From positions 286,098 to 350,097 of the forward strand of contig JAEKDP010000002.1 of the NCBI GenBank assembly GCA_016521575.1: a DNA stretch of 64,000 nucleotides, in the 5' to 3' direction. A model generated the notes under the pieces. The model ran no database searches. It had not been told where the DNA came from and saw only the letters and a program-made list of their open reading frames with translations. The first letter of the stretch is position 1. The number at the start of each line of letters is the position of its first letter. Position numbers and translations under genes: made by a program. Origin of the DNA: Rhodobacteraceae bacterium F11138. GTDB taxonomy: Bacteria > Pseudomonadota > Alphaproteobacteria > Rhodobacterales > Rhodobacteraceae. Below are positions 34,974-44,091 of the stretch, one piece after another.

Positions 34974-36022
34974 GCCGTTTGCTCTTGTTTCAGGCCTTCC
35001 AGCCCGGCCACGACATCATTCCACCGTTCTGCCGCCTCGGGTTCGGCCAATACGCCAAAGAGCTGCAGTATCAGCGCGCCGTCCTTGTCAAACGCCTCGA
35101 CCGAAATCGCATCCCCGCGCCGGGTCGATTTCGTGACCTGCCAGACCTCGGCGATGTGGTCAGCCCGCAGGTGCAGATTGAACCCGGCATCCAGAACGTT
35201 CAGCCACGGTCCCATCGGCTTGAGCGTCTCGATCGGGCCGGTGTGGATTTCGATACAGCCCGCATTGCCGACAAACACCATGATCGGCAACGCCGCTTCA
35301 CGCGCCTTTGACAACAGATCCTCGATCGCGCTTACTGCCAGCGGGCGCACATATGGCGCACCGGCCATGCGATAGGCCCCGAGGCGGTTCAGCTTGAGCC
35401 GCCGCACCATCATCAGGAACTGATGGGTGTCGGTTATCTTGTCCCATTCAGAGCGCAACTTGTCGGCCTTGCCGGGATCCACGATTGCCGGTTCGGTGGC
35501 CGCGCGTGGGGATACTTGCAAGTGCTCGCTCTGCTCGGCGTCACGCAGATCTTCGACCACGCCATCCCATTCTTCGACGATCGACGTATCGCGCAGAAAG
35601 ATCTTGTGCACCGCGTCTCCGGCCGCGTCAAAGATCTGGATGGAACGGCGCACGCCGGTATCGGTCTGCTTTTCGACTGCAAACCCGTAAACCCAGTGCC
35701 GCGGGAACATGCGCAGGTCGATATCCGCGTTCACCACCAGCCCCGCGTGTTCGCCCCCGCGGTATTCGTCGTAGACACCAACCTTTTCGATGACACAGCT
35801 CTCATTGCGGGTCAGGGCCATGACTTCGCCCAATCGGTTCAGCTGCGGGATGACGCGATCCATGTCCGCCGTGATCCGGGTCACGCCCTGGCCCACATGC
35901 GCCGCAACCAGCTGCGCTTCGGAGATGCCCAGCGTGGTGGCCAGATCCCGCTCGCGCAGTTTGGGGGCATCCAGGCGGGCGGCACGGATGGCGTGGGGTT
36001 CAAGTGTCGCGGATATGTCCAT
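34970..36022 (-). CDS. hmuS: Hemin-degrading/trafficking factor HmuS
   Basis: A 350-residue cytoplasmic protein with the two tandem HemS/ChuX repeats (about residues 10-165 and 185-345). The N-terminal repeat starts IRAARLDAPKLRERDLATTLGI and the second contains HQFLMMVRRLKLNRLGAYR. Relatives receive haem after import and help release its iron or pass it on. ATG 36022 has GGGAGAG a few bases upstream. It is the first gene of hmuSTUV and is divergent from the receptor gene, so both units probably share iron control in the 391-base space between them. Confidence 0.92.
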   Translation of the reverse strand: MDISATLEPHAIRAARLDAPKLRERDLATTLGISEAQLVAAHVGQGVTRITADMDRVIPQLNRLGEVMALTRNESCVIEKVGVYDEYRGGEHAGLVVNADIDLRMFPRHWVYGFAVEKQTDTGVRRSIQIFDAAGDAVHKIFLRDTSIVEEWDGVVEDLRDAEQSEHLQVSPRAATEPAIVDPGKADKLRSEWDKITDTHQFLMMVRRLKLNRLGAYRMAGAPYVRPLAVSAIEDLLSKAREAALPIMVFVGNAGCIEIHTGPIETLKPMGPWLNVLDAGFNLHLRADHIAEVWQVTKSTRRGDAISVEAFDKDGALILQLFGVLAEPEAAERWNDVVAGLEGLKQEQTA

Positions 36023-36413
36023 CGGGTCTCTCCCATAGAGGTAAACTGGAGAAACGCGCCTGGCTATGACCGCATCCGGGTCCGATCGGCTTGCCGCTGT
36101 TTCGCCGCCTCATTTACCGAGTAAAACAATCAGGTACAAGACACATTGTTGCACTCCAATGCCAACATCAAAGTCCCAATATCGCGGGCCCAACACAATC
36201 GGACGTATGCAAAGAGGTATATTTACCCTAGTGTTTCTATAGGAATTAGGTTAGCCCCGAACCGATCCGCGAATTCCATGTCCGAATCGACATGCGACAG
36301 CGGAAATCGACCCAGCACCGCGCCAGGCACATAGCTCAGACTCTTTGCATGTCCGAAGAGAGAAAATTTGTACGCGCGGGCGGCAATCGCCCCGCAGGGG
36401 GACCGAAGACCAG
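36023..36413. promoter_or_regulatory. Divergent hmuS/hmuR control region (391 bases, AT-richer than flanks)
   Basis: No convincing gene lies here; a 62-codon plus-strand frame at 36146 has no recognisable features. The centre is clearly richer in A and T than the coding flanks. Two partly symmetric words stand out: GGTATATTTACC at 36216-36227 and TTTCTATAGGAA at 36234-36245. They do not fit the Irr-type iron control element I know (TAGAA followed by TTCTA) and no Fur box is evident. They are candidates for the iron- or haem-responsive operator of both operons. Confidence 0.4.
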
Positions 36414-38447
36414 ATGATCTATCGCAATTCCGCTTTCCACCACGCCTGCGCAGCTCTGATCGCAGCAGCTTTCTGCCCTGGCCAGATCATGGCTCAGCAA
36501 AGCAACGGGTTGGACATCATTCCGCTGGACGAGATAACCGTGACCGGATCCGGGCTGCCGACCGACGTGATGAACAGCGCGTCCTCGGTCACGGTCGTCA
36601 CCGCCGATGAAATTCGCGAAATCCCGCCCAGTTCGGTCGCCAACCTGCTGGTAGACGTGCCCGGCATCCGGGTAACGGAGTCCGGCATCGAACGCATCCG
36701 CATTCGCGGCGAAAGTTCGCAGCGCGTTGCGATCATGATCGACGGGCAGCGGATTTCAGATCACACCACCTATGGCACACCGATCCTGATCTCACCAACC
36801 GAGATCGACCGGATCGAGGTTGTCCGCGGCCCTTCCTCGGTGGTCTCGGGCAACCGTGCCATTGGTGGTGTGGTGAATATCATCACCAAACGCGGGGCCG
36901 ACAAACCGGTCGAAGTGACGGCGACCGCGGGCTATCTGGGGGCGAACGACGGCTATCGCGGTGCGCTCAGCCTGGCGGGCACATCGGGAGGCTTCGATTA
37001 CCGCCTGTCCTATTCCAAATCCGACCTGGGCAATCGCGAAACCCCGACCGGACCGCTGGTTCCCTCGGGCAGCTCGGATCGCGACATCCAGGCCTTTCTG
37101 GGCTATCGGTTCGACAATCACTATATCGGGTTTCGCGCTCAGGACTATGACCTGTCGGCGGATGTCTACACGGGCGATCCGGATTTTGACATCAGCCTGC
37201 CCAAACGCGATCTGCGCAAATATGCCGTGTTCTATGAAGGGGCCGATCTGACGCCCTGGATGTCGATGCTGAAGGTTGACGCCTATACCCAGACCATCGA
37301 CCGGCAGTTCCGCAACGACATCACCTTTGCCGCCGGGCCTTTTGACATGAATGTGCTGGCGACCTCGGATGACGAACAGGTCACCAGCGGTTTCAAGGCG
37401 ATTGCAAATCTCGAATTCGCCCCCGGACATCGCACCGTGGTCGGGCTGGAATTCGAGGACGACAGCATGACCTCGGACAAGACCACAACCACCTCGATGA
37501 TCCCGCCCGTCGGTCCGGCCACGGTCAGCAATCTGTATTCGGACGCCACGATCCGAACCGCCAGCGCCTTTGCGCAGCATGAGGCCCGGTTCGGAAACGG
37601 CCTTACCGGCACGCTGGGGGTGCGGTATTACAACGTCAAAAGCAACCTGGATCAATACGTCATCGATGGCGTGGCGCAACCCGGCCAGAACAATTCGGAC
37701 GACCGGTTCCTTGGGTCGGTCGGGCTGGTGTACGAACTTGCGCCCGATGCCGTGCTGCGCGCCAACATCTCGCAGGGGTACACTTATCCATCGCTCAGCG
37801 AGTTGTATCTGACATCGACCGGCGGCGGTGGCACCATTCTGGGCAATCCCGATCTGAAACCGGAAACAGCGACCAACTACGAAATCGGTGCCCGTCTGGA
37901 TCGCGGCGCAGTGGTTCTGGACGCGGCAATTTTCTACACGCAATCCGAAGATTACATCGCCAGTATCGCAACCGGCATTCCGAACCAGTACCAGTATCAG
38001 AACGTCAACAACGTCGACAGCTGGGGTCTGGAATTGGCCGCCGAGTTCGATCCGGGCCTCTGGGGCGGCATTCGGCCCTATGTGGTTCTGTCAAATGTGA
38101 CGCGGGAATTTTCCTACGCCAGCGGCGTGGTCACGCGCGACAGCGGCACACCGGAATGGACAGGCACGGCGGGGCTGCGGTCTGATTGGGCCGCCTGGGG
38201 CGTGAATGGCACCTGGGATCTGTTCCTGCGCGGCGAAAGCCGGGCCTCGCAACGGGATTCCACAGGCGTCGTGGTGGATGAAACCGCTGGCTGGACGACG
38301 GTGAACCTGCGTGGCAGCGTCGCATTGCAGGAAAACATCGATCTGACGTTTGAACTGGCGAACATTGGCGACAAGTCTTATCGCGCGATGGACCAGATCG
38401 AAGGCGCGGGCCGCAACCTGTCGGTGTTCCTGACCGCAAAATTCTGA
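36414..38447 (+). CDS. hmuR: TonB-dependent haem receptor HmuR
   Basis: A 677-residue outer-membrane receptor. A signal peptide (about residues 1-24, ending IMAQ) precedes a TonB box-like LDEITVTGSG and the plug domain (SVTVVTADEI, VPGIRVTESG, EIDRIEVVRGPSSV). The barrel ends in LSVFLTAKF with the terminal Phe of outer-membrane barrels. An NPDLKPETATNYEIG segment matches the NPNL-type motif of haem receptors. ATG 36414 is chosen because the signal peptide starts there; the frame is open further upstream. It feeds haem to HmuT; TonB/ExbBD are not in the window. Confidence 0.88.
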   Translation: MIYRNSAFHHACAALIAAAFCPGQIMAQQSNGLDIIPLDEITVTGSGLPTDVMNSASSVTVVTADEIREIPPSSVANLLVDVPGIRVTESGIERIRIRGESSQRVAIMIDGQRISDHTTYGTPILISPTEIDRIEVVRGPSSVVSGNRAIGGVVNIITKRGADKPVEVTATAGYLGANDGYRGALSLAGTSGGFDYRLSYSKSDLGNRETPTGPLVPSGSSDRDIQAFLGYRFDNHYIGFRAQDYDLSADVYTGDPDFDISLPKRDLRKYAVFYEGADLTPWMSMLKVDAYTQTIDRQFRNDITFAAGPFDMNVLATSDDEQVTSGFKAIANLEFAPGHRTVVGLEFEDDSMTSDKTTTTSMIPPVGPATVSNLYSDATIRTASAFAQHEARFGNGLTGTLGVRYYNVKSNLDQYVIDGVAQPGQNNSDDRFLGSVGLVYELAPDAVLRANISQGYTYPSLSELYLTSTGGGGTILGNPDLKPETATNYEIGARLDRGAVVLDAAIFYTQSEDYIASIATGIPNQYQYQNVNNVDSWGLELAAEFDPGLWGGIRPYVVLSNVTREFSYASGVVTRDSGTPEWTGTAGLRSDWAAWGVNGTWDLFLRGESRASQRDSTGVVVDETAGWTTVNLRGSVALQENIDLTFELANIGDKSYRAMDQIEGAGRNLSVFLTAKF

Positions 38448-38461
38448 AAACGCCGATCAAG

Positions 38462-38498
38462 AAAACACGCCGCGTTCCATTCAAACGCGGCGTGTTTT
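38462..38498 (+). terminator. Strong intrinsic terminator after hmuR
   Basis: Fifteen-base perfect arms (AAAACACGCCGCGTT and its complement) surround a seven-base loop, ending in TTTT. The position 14 bases after the hmuR stop and the A/T-flanked GC stem make it a clear intrinsic terminator that can also serve the convergent carD transcript. Confidence 0.85.
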
Positions 38499-38566
38499 GC
38501 AATCGCAAAAAGGTGTGGGGATCATGACGGGACAACCCGCAGTCACACCGTCACGGTATGGCGCGA

Positions 38567-39076
38567 TCAGGCCGCCCGCGACATCAGCACGTCGCCGACC
38601 TGTTTGGCGGCCAGGCTTTCGTCGCCCCCGCCCACCGCAGCCACTTCGCGGGTCAGGCGTTCAAGCGCCGCTTCGTACAGCTGACGTTCGGAATAGCTTT
38701 GTTCGCGCTGATCATCGGTGCGGTGCAGGTCGCGCACCACTTCGGCAATGGCGATCAGATCCCCCGAGTTGATCTTTTGTTCGTATTCCTGCGCACGGCG
38801 GGACCACATTGCGCGCTTGACCTTGGCCTTGCCCTTGAGCGTGGTCATGGCCTTGGTGATGACATCCGGTGAACTGAGGCTGCGCATGCCGATCTCGGTC
38901 GCCTTGTGGGTCGGGACCCGCAGCGTCATCTTGTCTTTCTCAAAAGAAATCACGAACAGCTCCAGCGAGATGCCGGCGACTTCCTGCTCCTCCACGGATA
39001 CAATCTGCCCCACGCCATGGGCGGGATAGACGACGTATTCATTGGGGCGGAAATCGAGCTTTTTCGTTTTAGTCAT
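38567..39076 (-). CDS. CarD/CdnL family transcription factor
   Basis: A 169-residue protein of the CarD/CdnL family. The N-terminal RNA-polymerase-interacting domain is visible (FRPNEYVVYPAHGVGQIVSV), followed by the helical C-terminal domain (WSRRAQEYEQKINSGDLIAIAEVV). Homologues bind the beta subunit and stabilise open complexes at growth-related promoters. It is transcribed from its own promoter region (39077-39349) and terminates against hmuR. Next to fdxA in the same orientation. Confidence 0.93.
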   Translation of the reverse strand: MTKTKKLDFRPNEYVVYPAHGVGQIVSVEEQEVAGISLELFVISFEKDKMTLRVPTHKATEIGMRSLSSPDVITKAMTTLKGKAKVKRAMWSRRAQEYEQKINSGDLIAIAEVVRDLHRTDDQREQSYSERQLYEAALERLTREVAAVGGGDESLAAKQVGDVLMSRAA

Positions 39077-39268
39077 TCAGAACTTCCTTGCTTGCCACCG
39101 GCACCGGCCACAAAAAACCGCAGCGGAGCGCATCACTGCTCCGTCTGACGGCCAATCATGGCAAGTAAGAATCGCGCCGCACGAGCGAACGCGGCGCGCT
39201 GATCCGGTCATTGACACCATTTGTAACGGCAATATATCACAGAATCGCCCGACCTGAAAGCCGACGTT

Positions 39269-39288
39269 ACGGAAACTTGCATTTCCGT
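39269..39288. other. Inverted repeat upstream of carD
   Basis: Perfect seven-base arms ACGGAAA and TTTCCGT flank CTTGCA in the 273-base space between fdxA and carD. It could end the fdxA transcript (an A-run lies on one side, T-run on the other) or be an operator. Nearer carD, a TATATT (minus strand, around 39234-39239) could be its -10. Nothing else is recognised in the space. Confidence 0.35.
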
Positions 39289-39349
39289 GTCCTTTTTCAG
39301 TGACTTGGCAAGTTGCAACCGACAACAGCCGGCAATACGTCTGATTCGA

Positions 39350-39688
39350 TCAGCCGCCTTCTCCCGGCTTTTCGGAAAAGTACTTTTCCAGCTTGCCGGG
39401 TTCGCCATCGCGTTCCTCTGCCTCGGGCAGCGGATCCTTCTTGGTGATGATGACGGGCCACATTTCGGAATACTTGCGGTTGAACTCGACCCATTTGTCC
39501 ATGTCCGGTTCGGTATCCGGGCGGATCGCATCGGCGGGGCATTCCGGTTCGCACACACCGCAGTCGATGCATTCGTCCGGATGGATCACCAGCATGTTCT
39601 CGCCCTCATAGAAACAATCCACGGGACAGACTTCGACGCAATCGGTGTATTTGCAAGCGATGCAGTTGTCGTTGACGATATAGGTCAT
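39350..39688 (-). CDS. fdxA: Ferredoxin, 7Fe-8S type
   Basis: A 112-residue FdxA-type ferredoxin. The N-terminal half carries the cysteine motifs [17 protein letters not shown] and [16 protein letters not shown], which ligate one [3Fe-4S] and one [4Fe-4S] cluster; the charged C-terminal tail (about residues 60-112) is typical of the Azotobacter-type family. It is an electron carrier in the cytoplasm; partners are unknown. It lies downstream of the helicase and S4 genes, separated by 202 bases in which I recognise nothing. Confidence 0.93.
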   Translation of the reverse strand: MTYIVNDNCIACKYTDCVEVCPVDCFYEGENMLVIHPDECIDCGVCEPECPADAIRPDTEPDMDKWVEFNRKYSEMWPVIITKKDPLPEAEERDGEPGKLEKYFSEKPGEGG

Positions 39689-39890
39689 GGGCGGTTTTCC
39701 GGTTCATCTTTCGTCGGCCTAGCTAAATCAGCCGAACGGGTTCTTCAAGCTGTCAATCCGCCACGGGCAGCAGAAGCGGAACGCGGTCCGGCCCGATGCG
39801 GATCAAGGCAAAACGGACATCCGATGCCGGGCCGGATGTCGGAACAGCGGTTCGCATCGGCACCGGATATCGAACGAACCGTTCCGCCGG

Positions 39891-40253
39891 TTATTCGCGA
39901 CGCAGCGCGTCCAGCACGCGGCGGTCTTTCTTGGGCGGGCGTTGACCGACCCGGTCCGGTGTCGCGGCACGCGGCTCGGGGGGCGACAGATCCTCAAAGA
40001 GCGCCTGCGCCTCGCTGGCCGGACCGCGCCGCGCGCCCAGGGCGACCACGCGTATCACACGCACCTGGCGCGCCTGGGCAAAGGTCAGAACGTCCCCCGC
40101 CCCGACGCCAAAAGCCGGTTTGGATATGCGCGCACCATTGACCCGCACCTGCCCGCCGCTGACCTGCCTGGCCGCCAAAGTGCGCGTCTTGAAAAAACGC
40201 GCATGCCAAAGCCACTTGTCCAGCCTCAGCTTGTCCGCCGTCGCCCCGGCCAT
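39891..40253 (-). CDS. S4-domain RNA-binding protein (HslR-like)
   Basis: A 120-residue basic protein with an S4 domain at residues 7-70 (LRLDKWLWHARFFKTRTLA, then GGQVRVNGARISKP). E. coli HslR/Hsp15 of this family binds free 50S subunits carrying nascent chains. The C-terminal 45 residues are Arg/Pro-rich. The gene starts two bases after the helicase stop in the same orientation, so the two RNA-binding proteins are probably co-expressed. Confidence 0.88.
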   Translation of the reverse strand: MAGATADKLRLDKWLWHARFFKTRTLAARQVSGGQVRVNGARISKPAFGVGAGDVLTFAQARQVRVIRVVALGARRGPASEAQALFEDLSPPEPRAATPDRVGQRPPKKDRRVLDALRRE

Positions 40254-40255
40254 GG

Positions 40256-43135
40256 CTACTTGCCGTCCTTCAACCCCATCAGCGCGGCGGCGAACGGATT
40301 GTCCGGGTCAATTTTCTTTTCCGGCTTGGGCGGACGCGAGCTGAAGGTCTTCGCACCCTGCGCGCGGTTCGCGCCATCGTTCTTGCCGCGCGGTTTGCCC
40401 TTGCCCGCGGATTTTCCCGGACGCTTGCCCTGCCCCTGCGGTTTCCCGCCAGCTCGCTGCCCGCGACCTCGCCGACCGTCACGCTGTCGGTGTCCCCAGG
40501 TGAAGGTATAGTAAACCTCGGTTTCCGGTTCAGCCGTCGCAGGTACATCCGCCGATGTTTCGGCGTCGGGTGCGGGGGCGGCATCGCTGGTGGTCGCATC
40601 CGGAGCCGTGGCAGCCGTTTCCGTATCAGAGCCGTCAGCCGGACCATCCGCGACCGCCCCGTCTGGCGTCGCTGTTTCAGGTGCCGGCGTGTCTGATGCG
40701 GTCTCTGAATCCGGGCCCGGTTTGGCGGTGGCCGTGGGGGCGGCGGCAACGGGTTTTACCTTGGGCCTTTCGCCCTTTTCGCTGTCATATCCCAAGCCTT
40801 GCATCAGGTTTGCGAATTGTTCCAGCGTGGTTCCTGTGATCGACAGCATATCGGGCTTGGCCTCGAACCCGGCCCGGCTGTCTTCGTTGCGCAGCATGTC
40901 GGCCAGGCGTTCCAGCATGTCGATGCGCACGGCCCGCTCACCAGCGGCGCGATAGCCGCACATGCTGTGATACCCGTCCGGTACGTCCCTGGCGGTTGGC
41001 ACTGTGACCAGTCCGGGCGGCGGTGCCTCGGGGAATTCCTGCAAGCCACGGGCCAGCGCCCAGAGCACCAGACGCAGCCGGGTCGGCGCCGGTTTCAACA
41101 ACAACGGCATGAAGATCGTGAACTGACCGAACCGGATACCGTGCTTGCGCAATGCGCCACGCGCAGCCTGGTCCAGATCCTTGACCTCCTGGGCCACGTC
41201 CGCGCGCGGCAGGATGCCCAGCGTTTCGACGACACGAAAGGCAAAGCCCCGCGCCAGACCGCTGAGTTCCTCGTCTCTCTGAAGGTTCAGCAGCGGTTCG
41301 AACAGGGCCGCGATCTTGCGGTCGATGAAATGCTGCAGACGGCGCTGTACCTTCTGCGCCACGTCGGGACCGGCGGCGTCGTCGACGAATACCTCGACCT
41401 GCGGTTTCAGCGGTTCGGGGCCGGCGGACAGCTTGCCGACCGCATGTTCGCCCCACATCAGCCCACCCTGTTCGGTAAAGTCGATCTCGGTGTCCGGCGC
41501 GTTGTAGAACCGGTCGGCCCGCAGGTGGAACTGTGGCGCCAATGCCTGCAAAGAGGCGGCCTTGACCGCTTTTTCCTCGGCCCCGGAAGCGGCGCTTTTA
41601 TCCGGGCTGAACCGGAATCCCTCCAACCGTCCGACGAATTCGCCTTCGACGGTCACTTCACCCTTGTCGTTCACTTCGGCCAAAAGGGCCTCCTTTTGCT
41701 TGAGCCGGCGCAAGAGCACGGATGTACGCCGGTCCACAAATCTCTGCGTCAGACGCTCGTGCAGCGCGTCCGACACCCTGTCTTCTACAGCGCGGGTCAG
41801 CCCGCGCCAATGGCTTTCATCGTTGGTCCAGCCCTTGCGTTGCGCGACATATGTCCATGTGCGGATATACGCCAATCTCTTGCTCAGCGTATCGATATCG
41901 CCATCGGTCCTGTCAATCCGGTTGATCTGACGCGCCAGCCAGTCATCGGGCACACGGCCCTTTTCATGCAGAAAGCCAAAGATCACTTCGAGCAGGCTGG
42001 CGTGTTCCGCATGGCTGATGCCGCGAAAATCCGGGATTCGGCACACATCCCACAACAGCCGGACCGATCCCGGAGACGACGCCCGGGCAAGAACCTGATC
42101 CACCTGCGCCAGCGTTTTCAGCGCGCCAAGATCATCCGCTTCGCGCGCCTTGAGCAGATGTTCGTTGTCCGGGGCCACCTCTAGCGCGCCAATCAGCCGG
42201 TCGATGCTGCCGAATTCCAGCGCGGCGCTGCGCCAGTTCAATTTCTTCAGCGGTGTGAACCGATGGTCCATGATCGCCTGCGCCACGCCTTCGTCCAGCG
42301 GTTGCGCTTCGCCCGTCACGCCGAACGTGCCATTTGACATGCCGCGCCCGGCCCGGCCTGCGATCTGGGCCAGCTCATTGGGGGCCAGCGGGCGCATCCG
42401 GCGGCCATCGAACTTGGACAGCGCGGAAAACGCGACGTGGTCGATGTCCAGATTCAACCCCATGCCGATGGCGTCCGTGGCGACCAGATAATCGACCTCG
42501 CCATTCTGATACAGCTCGACCTGCGCGTTTCGCGTGCGTGGCGACAGCGCCCCCATCACCACCGCAGCGCCGCCTTTCTGACGGCGAATCAGTTCCGCGA
42601 TCGCATAGACGTTTTCAACCGAAAACCCGACGATGGCGCTGCGCGCGGGCATCCGGCTGACCTTTTTTGCCCCCGAATAGACCAGCTGCGACATCCGTTC
42701 ACGGCCCTGAAACTGCGCTTCGGGCACCAGTTCGCGGATCGGCCCGCGCATGGTATCGCTGCCCATGAACAGCGTTTCGTGCAATCCGCGCGCGCGCAGC
42801 AGACGGTCGGTGAACACATGGCCCCGCTCGGGATCGGCGCAAAGCTGGATTTCGTCGATGGCGACAAAATCCGCCCCCATGCCTTCGGGCATCGCTTCGA
42901 CCGTGCAGACCCAGTATTGGGTGCGCGGCGGGACGATACGTTCCTCGCCAGTCACCAAAGCCACAACCGACGGGCCGCGCACGGCCACGATCCGGTCATA
43001 GACCTCGCGCGCCAGCAAGCGCAGCGGCAAACCGATGACACCCGTGCGATGGGCCAGCATCCGTTCTATGGCGTAATGTGTCTTGCCCGTATTGGTTGGC
43101 CCCAACACGGCAACGACCCGCGTTGCCCCGGTCAC
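40256..43135 (-). CDS. SUV3/MgpS-like superfamily II RNA helicase with disordered basic tail
   Basis: A 959-residue helicase. Walker A GPTNTGKT is at residues 12-19, motif II is the unusual DEIQ (VAIDEIQLCADPERG), and motif VI reads QIAGRAGRGM. A C-terminal SUV3-like helical region extends to about residue 790. The last 160 residues are low complexity: first Ala/Pro/Thr/Asp-rich, then a Gly/Arg/Lys-rich basic stretch (GHRQRDGRRGRGQRAG), ending DPDNPFAAALMGLKDGK. SUV3 works in mitochondrial RNA turnover; bacterial relatives are poorly known. Basic tail suggests RNA or ribosome binding. Coupled to the S4 protein. Confidence 0.87.
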   Translation of the reverse strand: MTGATRVVAVLGPTNTGKTHYAIERMLAHRTGVIGLPLRLLAREVYDRIVAVRGPSVVALVTGEERIVPPRTQYWVCTVEAMPEGMGADFVAIDEIQLCADPERGHVFTDRLLRARGLHETLFMGSDTMRGPIRELVPEAQFQGRERMSQLVYSGAKKVSRMPARSAIVGFSVENVYAIAELIRRQKGGAAVVMGALSPRTRNAQVELYQNGEVDYLVATDAIGMGLNLDIDHVAFSALSKFDGRRMRPLAPNELAQIAGRAGRGMSNGTFGVTGEAQPLDEGVAQAIMDHRFTPLKKLNWRSAALEFGSIDRLIGALEVAPDNEHLLKAREADDLGALKTLAQVDQVLARASSPGSVRLLWDVCRIPDFRGISHAEHASLLEVIFGFLHEKGRVPDDWLARQINRIDRTDGDIDTLSKRLAYIRTWTYVAQRKGWTNDESHWRGLTRAVEDRVSDALHERLTQRFVDRRTSVLLRRLKQKEALLAEVNDKGEVTVEGEFVGRLEGFRFSPDKSAASGAEEKAVKAASLQALAPQFHLRADRFYNAPDTEIDFTEQGGLMWGEHAVGKLSAGPEPLKPQVEVFVDDAAGPDVAQKVQRRLQHFIDRKIAALFEPLLNLQRDEELSGLARGFAFRVVETLGILPRADVAQEVKDLDQAARGALRKHGIRFGQFTIFMPLLLKPAPTRLRLVLWALARGLQEFPEAPPPGLVTVPTARDVPDGYHSMCGYRAAGERAVRIDMLERLADMLRNEDSRAGFEAKPDMLSITGTTLEQFANLMQGLGYDSEKGERPKVKPVAAAPTATAKPGPDSETASDTPAPETATPDGAVADGPADGSDTETAATAPDATTSDAAPAPDAETSADVPATAEPETEVYYTFTWGHRQRDGRRGRGQRAGGKPQGQGKRPGKSAGKGKPRGKNDGANRAQGAKTFSSRPPKPEKKIDPDNPFAAALMGLKDGK

Positions 43136-43158
43136 CTGTCGCCCCCTGCCCTTCGGGC

Positions 43159-43728
43159 CTAAAGTGCCTTGCCTTCGATTCCGGACCGCAAGCGGTCCAA
43201 GGCCGTGGTTACGTCTTCGTGATGCGGATGTATAGCCTGCGCGCGCTGATATGCACGATAGGCGCGCCGGGTATCGCCAAAGGTCTCAAGAATGGACCCC
43301 AGTCCAATGATCGCGTTGTAATTGTTGGGATTCAGCGCCAGCGCATGTTCCAGATCCGACAGGGCAGGCCCCAGAAGATCGACCTGAAAATACGCCATGG
43401 CGCGCGTATTCCAGCCTTCGGCAAACCTGGGCGCATGGTCGGTCAGCGCGGTCAGATGTTCGATCGCGATCAGCGGTTCGCCCGCCTGCAGCGATTCGCG
43501 TCCGCGCTCCAGCAACAGATCCATCGACGCCGATCCGGTTCTGGACCACAGGCGCTGCAATTGGCGGTCCAGACGCACGGCTTCGGCCGGGTCGGCCGTC
43601 GCCAGCGCCGCCAGCAGTTCGCTTTCATCCTGCGAGTCAGCGGTTTGCGCGCCCGAAGGTATGGAATACATTACTATGGCGACAGTTGCCGCGACGATAA
43701 CTTTGAAAATGGGGTGTGTACCGGTCAT
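43159..43728 (-). CDS. Exported tetratricopeptide-repeat protein
   Basis: A 189-residue protein with an N-terminal signal peptide (IFKVIVAATVAIVMYSIPSGA) and three or so TPR units between about residues 60 and 175, for example AEGWNTRAMAYFQVDLLGPA and LALNPNNYNAIIGLGSI. It probably mediates protein contacts in the periplasm. ATG 43728 is used because the signal peptide starts there; the frame extends to 43782 without a signal-like start. It lies 23 bases before the helicase stop on the opposite side and is divergent from the SCP2 gene. Confidence 0.75.
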   Translation of the reverse strand: MTGTHPIFKVIVAATVAIVMYSIPSGAQTADSQDESELLAALATADPAEAVRLDRQLQRLWSRTGSASMDLLLERGRESLQAGEPLIAIEHLTALTDHAPRFAEGWNTRAMAYFQVDLLGPALSDLEHALALNPNNYNAIIGLGSILETFGDTRRAYRAYQRAQAIHPHHEDVTTALDRLRSGIEGKAL

Positions 43729-43800
43729 ATCGACGTTCAATGTAACGTGGTGTGCTACAAATTCCAGACATGAGCACATCAATTAGCAATGAGAGTGGAA

Positions 43801-44091
43801 ATGAGCGAATTTCTTGAAAAAGCCGCGTCGGAACTGAACACGAAACTGTCGGCTGCGGATTTCGACGGGACGGCCAAATTCGACGTCGCGGGTGAAGGCG
43901 CGATCATGATGGATTCCGCCGGTGCGCGCGTTGGCGACGAAGATGCGGATGTCACGCTGAGCGCGGATGCCGAAACCTTTCAGGCCATCTTTGACGGCGA
44001 AATGAACCCCACCAGTGCCTTCATGACCGGCAAGCTGACGGTCGACGGAGACATGGGTATGGCGATGAAACTGGCGGCGGTTCTCGCCTGA
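43801..44091 (+). CDS. SCP2 sterol/lipid-transfer domain protein
   Basis: A 96-residue single-domain protein of the SCP2 fold. The sequence pattern DGTAKFDVAGEGAIMMDSAG, DVTLSADAETFQAIFDGEMN and the ending AFMTGKLTVDGDMGMAMKLA is typical of bacterial SCP2 proteins, which bind lipids or fatty acyl compounds. ATG 43801 follows GAGAGTGGAA; an ATG at 43789 would add four residues. Its stop shares a base with the start of the lipase-like hydrolase at 44091, so a joint role in lipid handling is plausible (inference). Confidence 0.88.
   Translation: MSEFLEKAASELNTKLSAADFDGTAKFDVAGEGAIMMDSAGARVGDEDADVTLSADAETFQAIFDGEMNPTSAFMTGKLTVDGDMGMAMKLAAVLA

Noticed and set aside
36234-36245. TTTCTATAGGAA as an Irr iron control element
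   Set aside because: The half-sites are in the wrong order (TTCTA then TAGGAA instead of TAGAA then TTCTA), so only a generic palindrome is claimed.
36146-36334. A 62-codon frame between hmuS and hmuR as hemP or another small haem gene
   Set aside because: It lacks the HemP sequence pattern and a ribosome-binding site.
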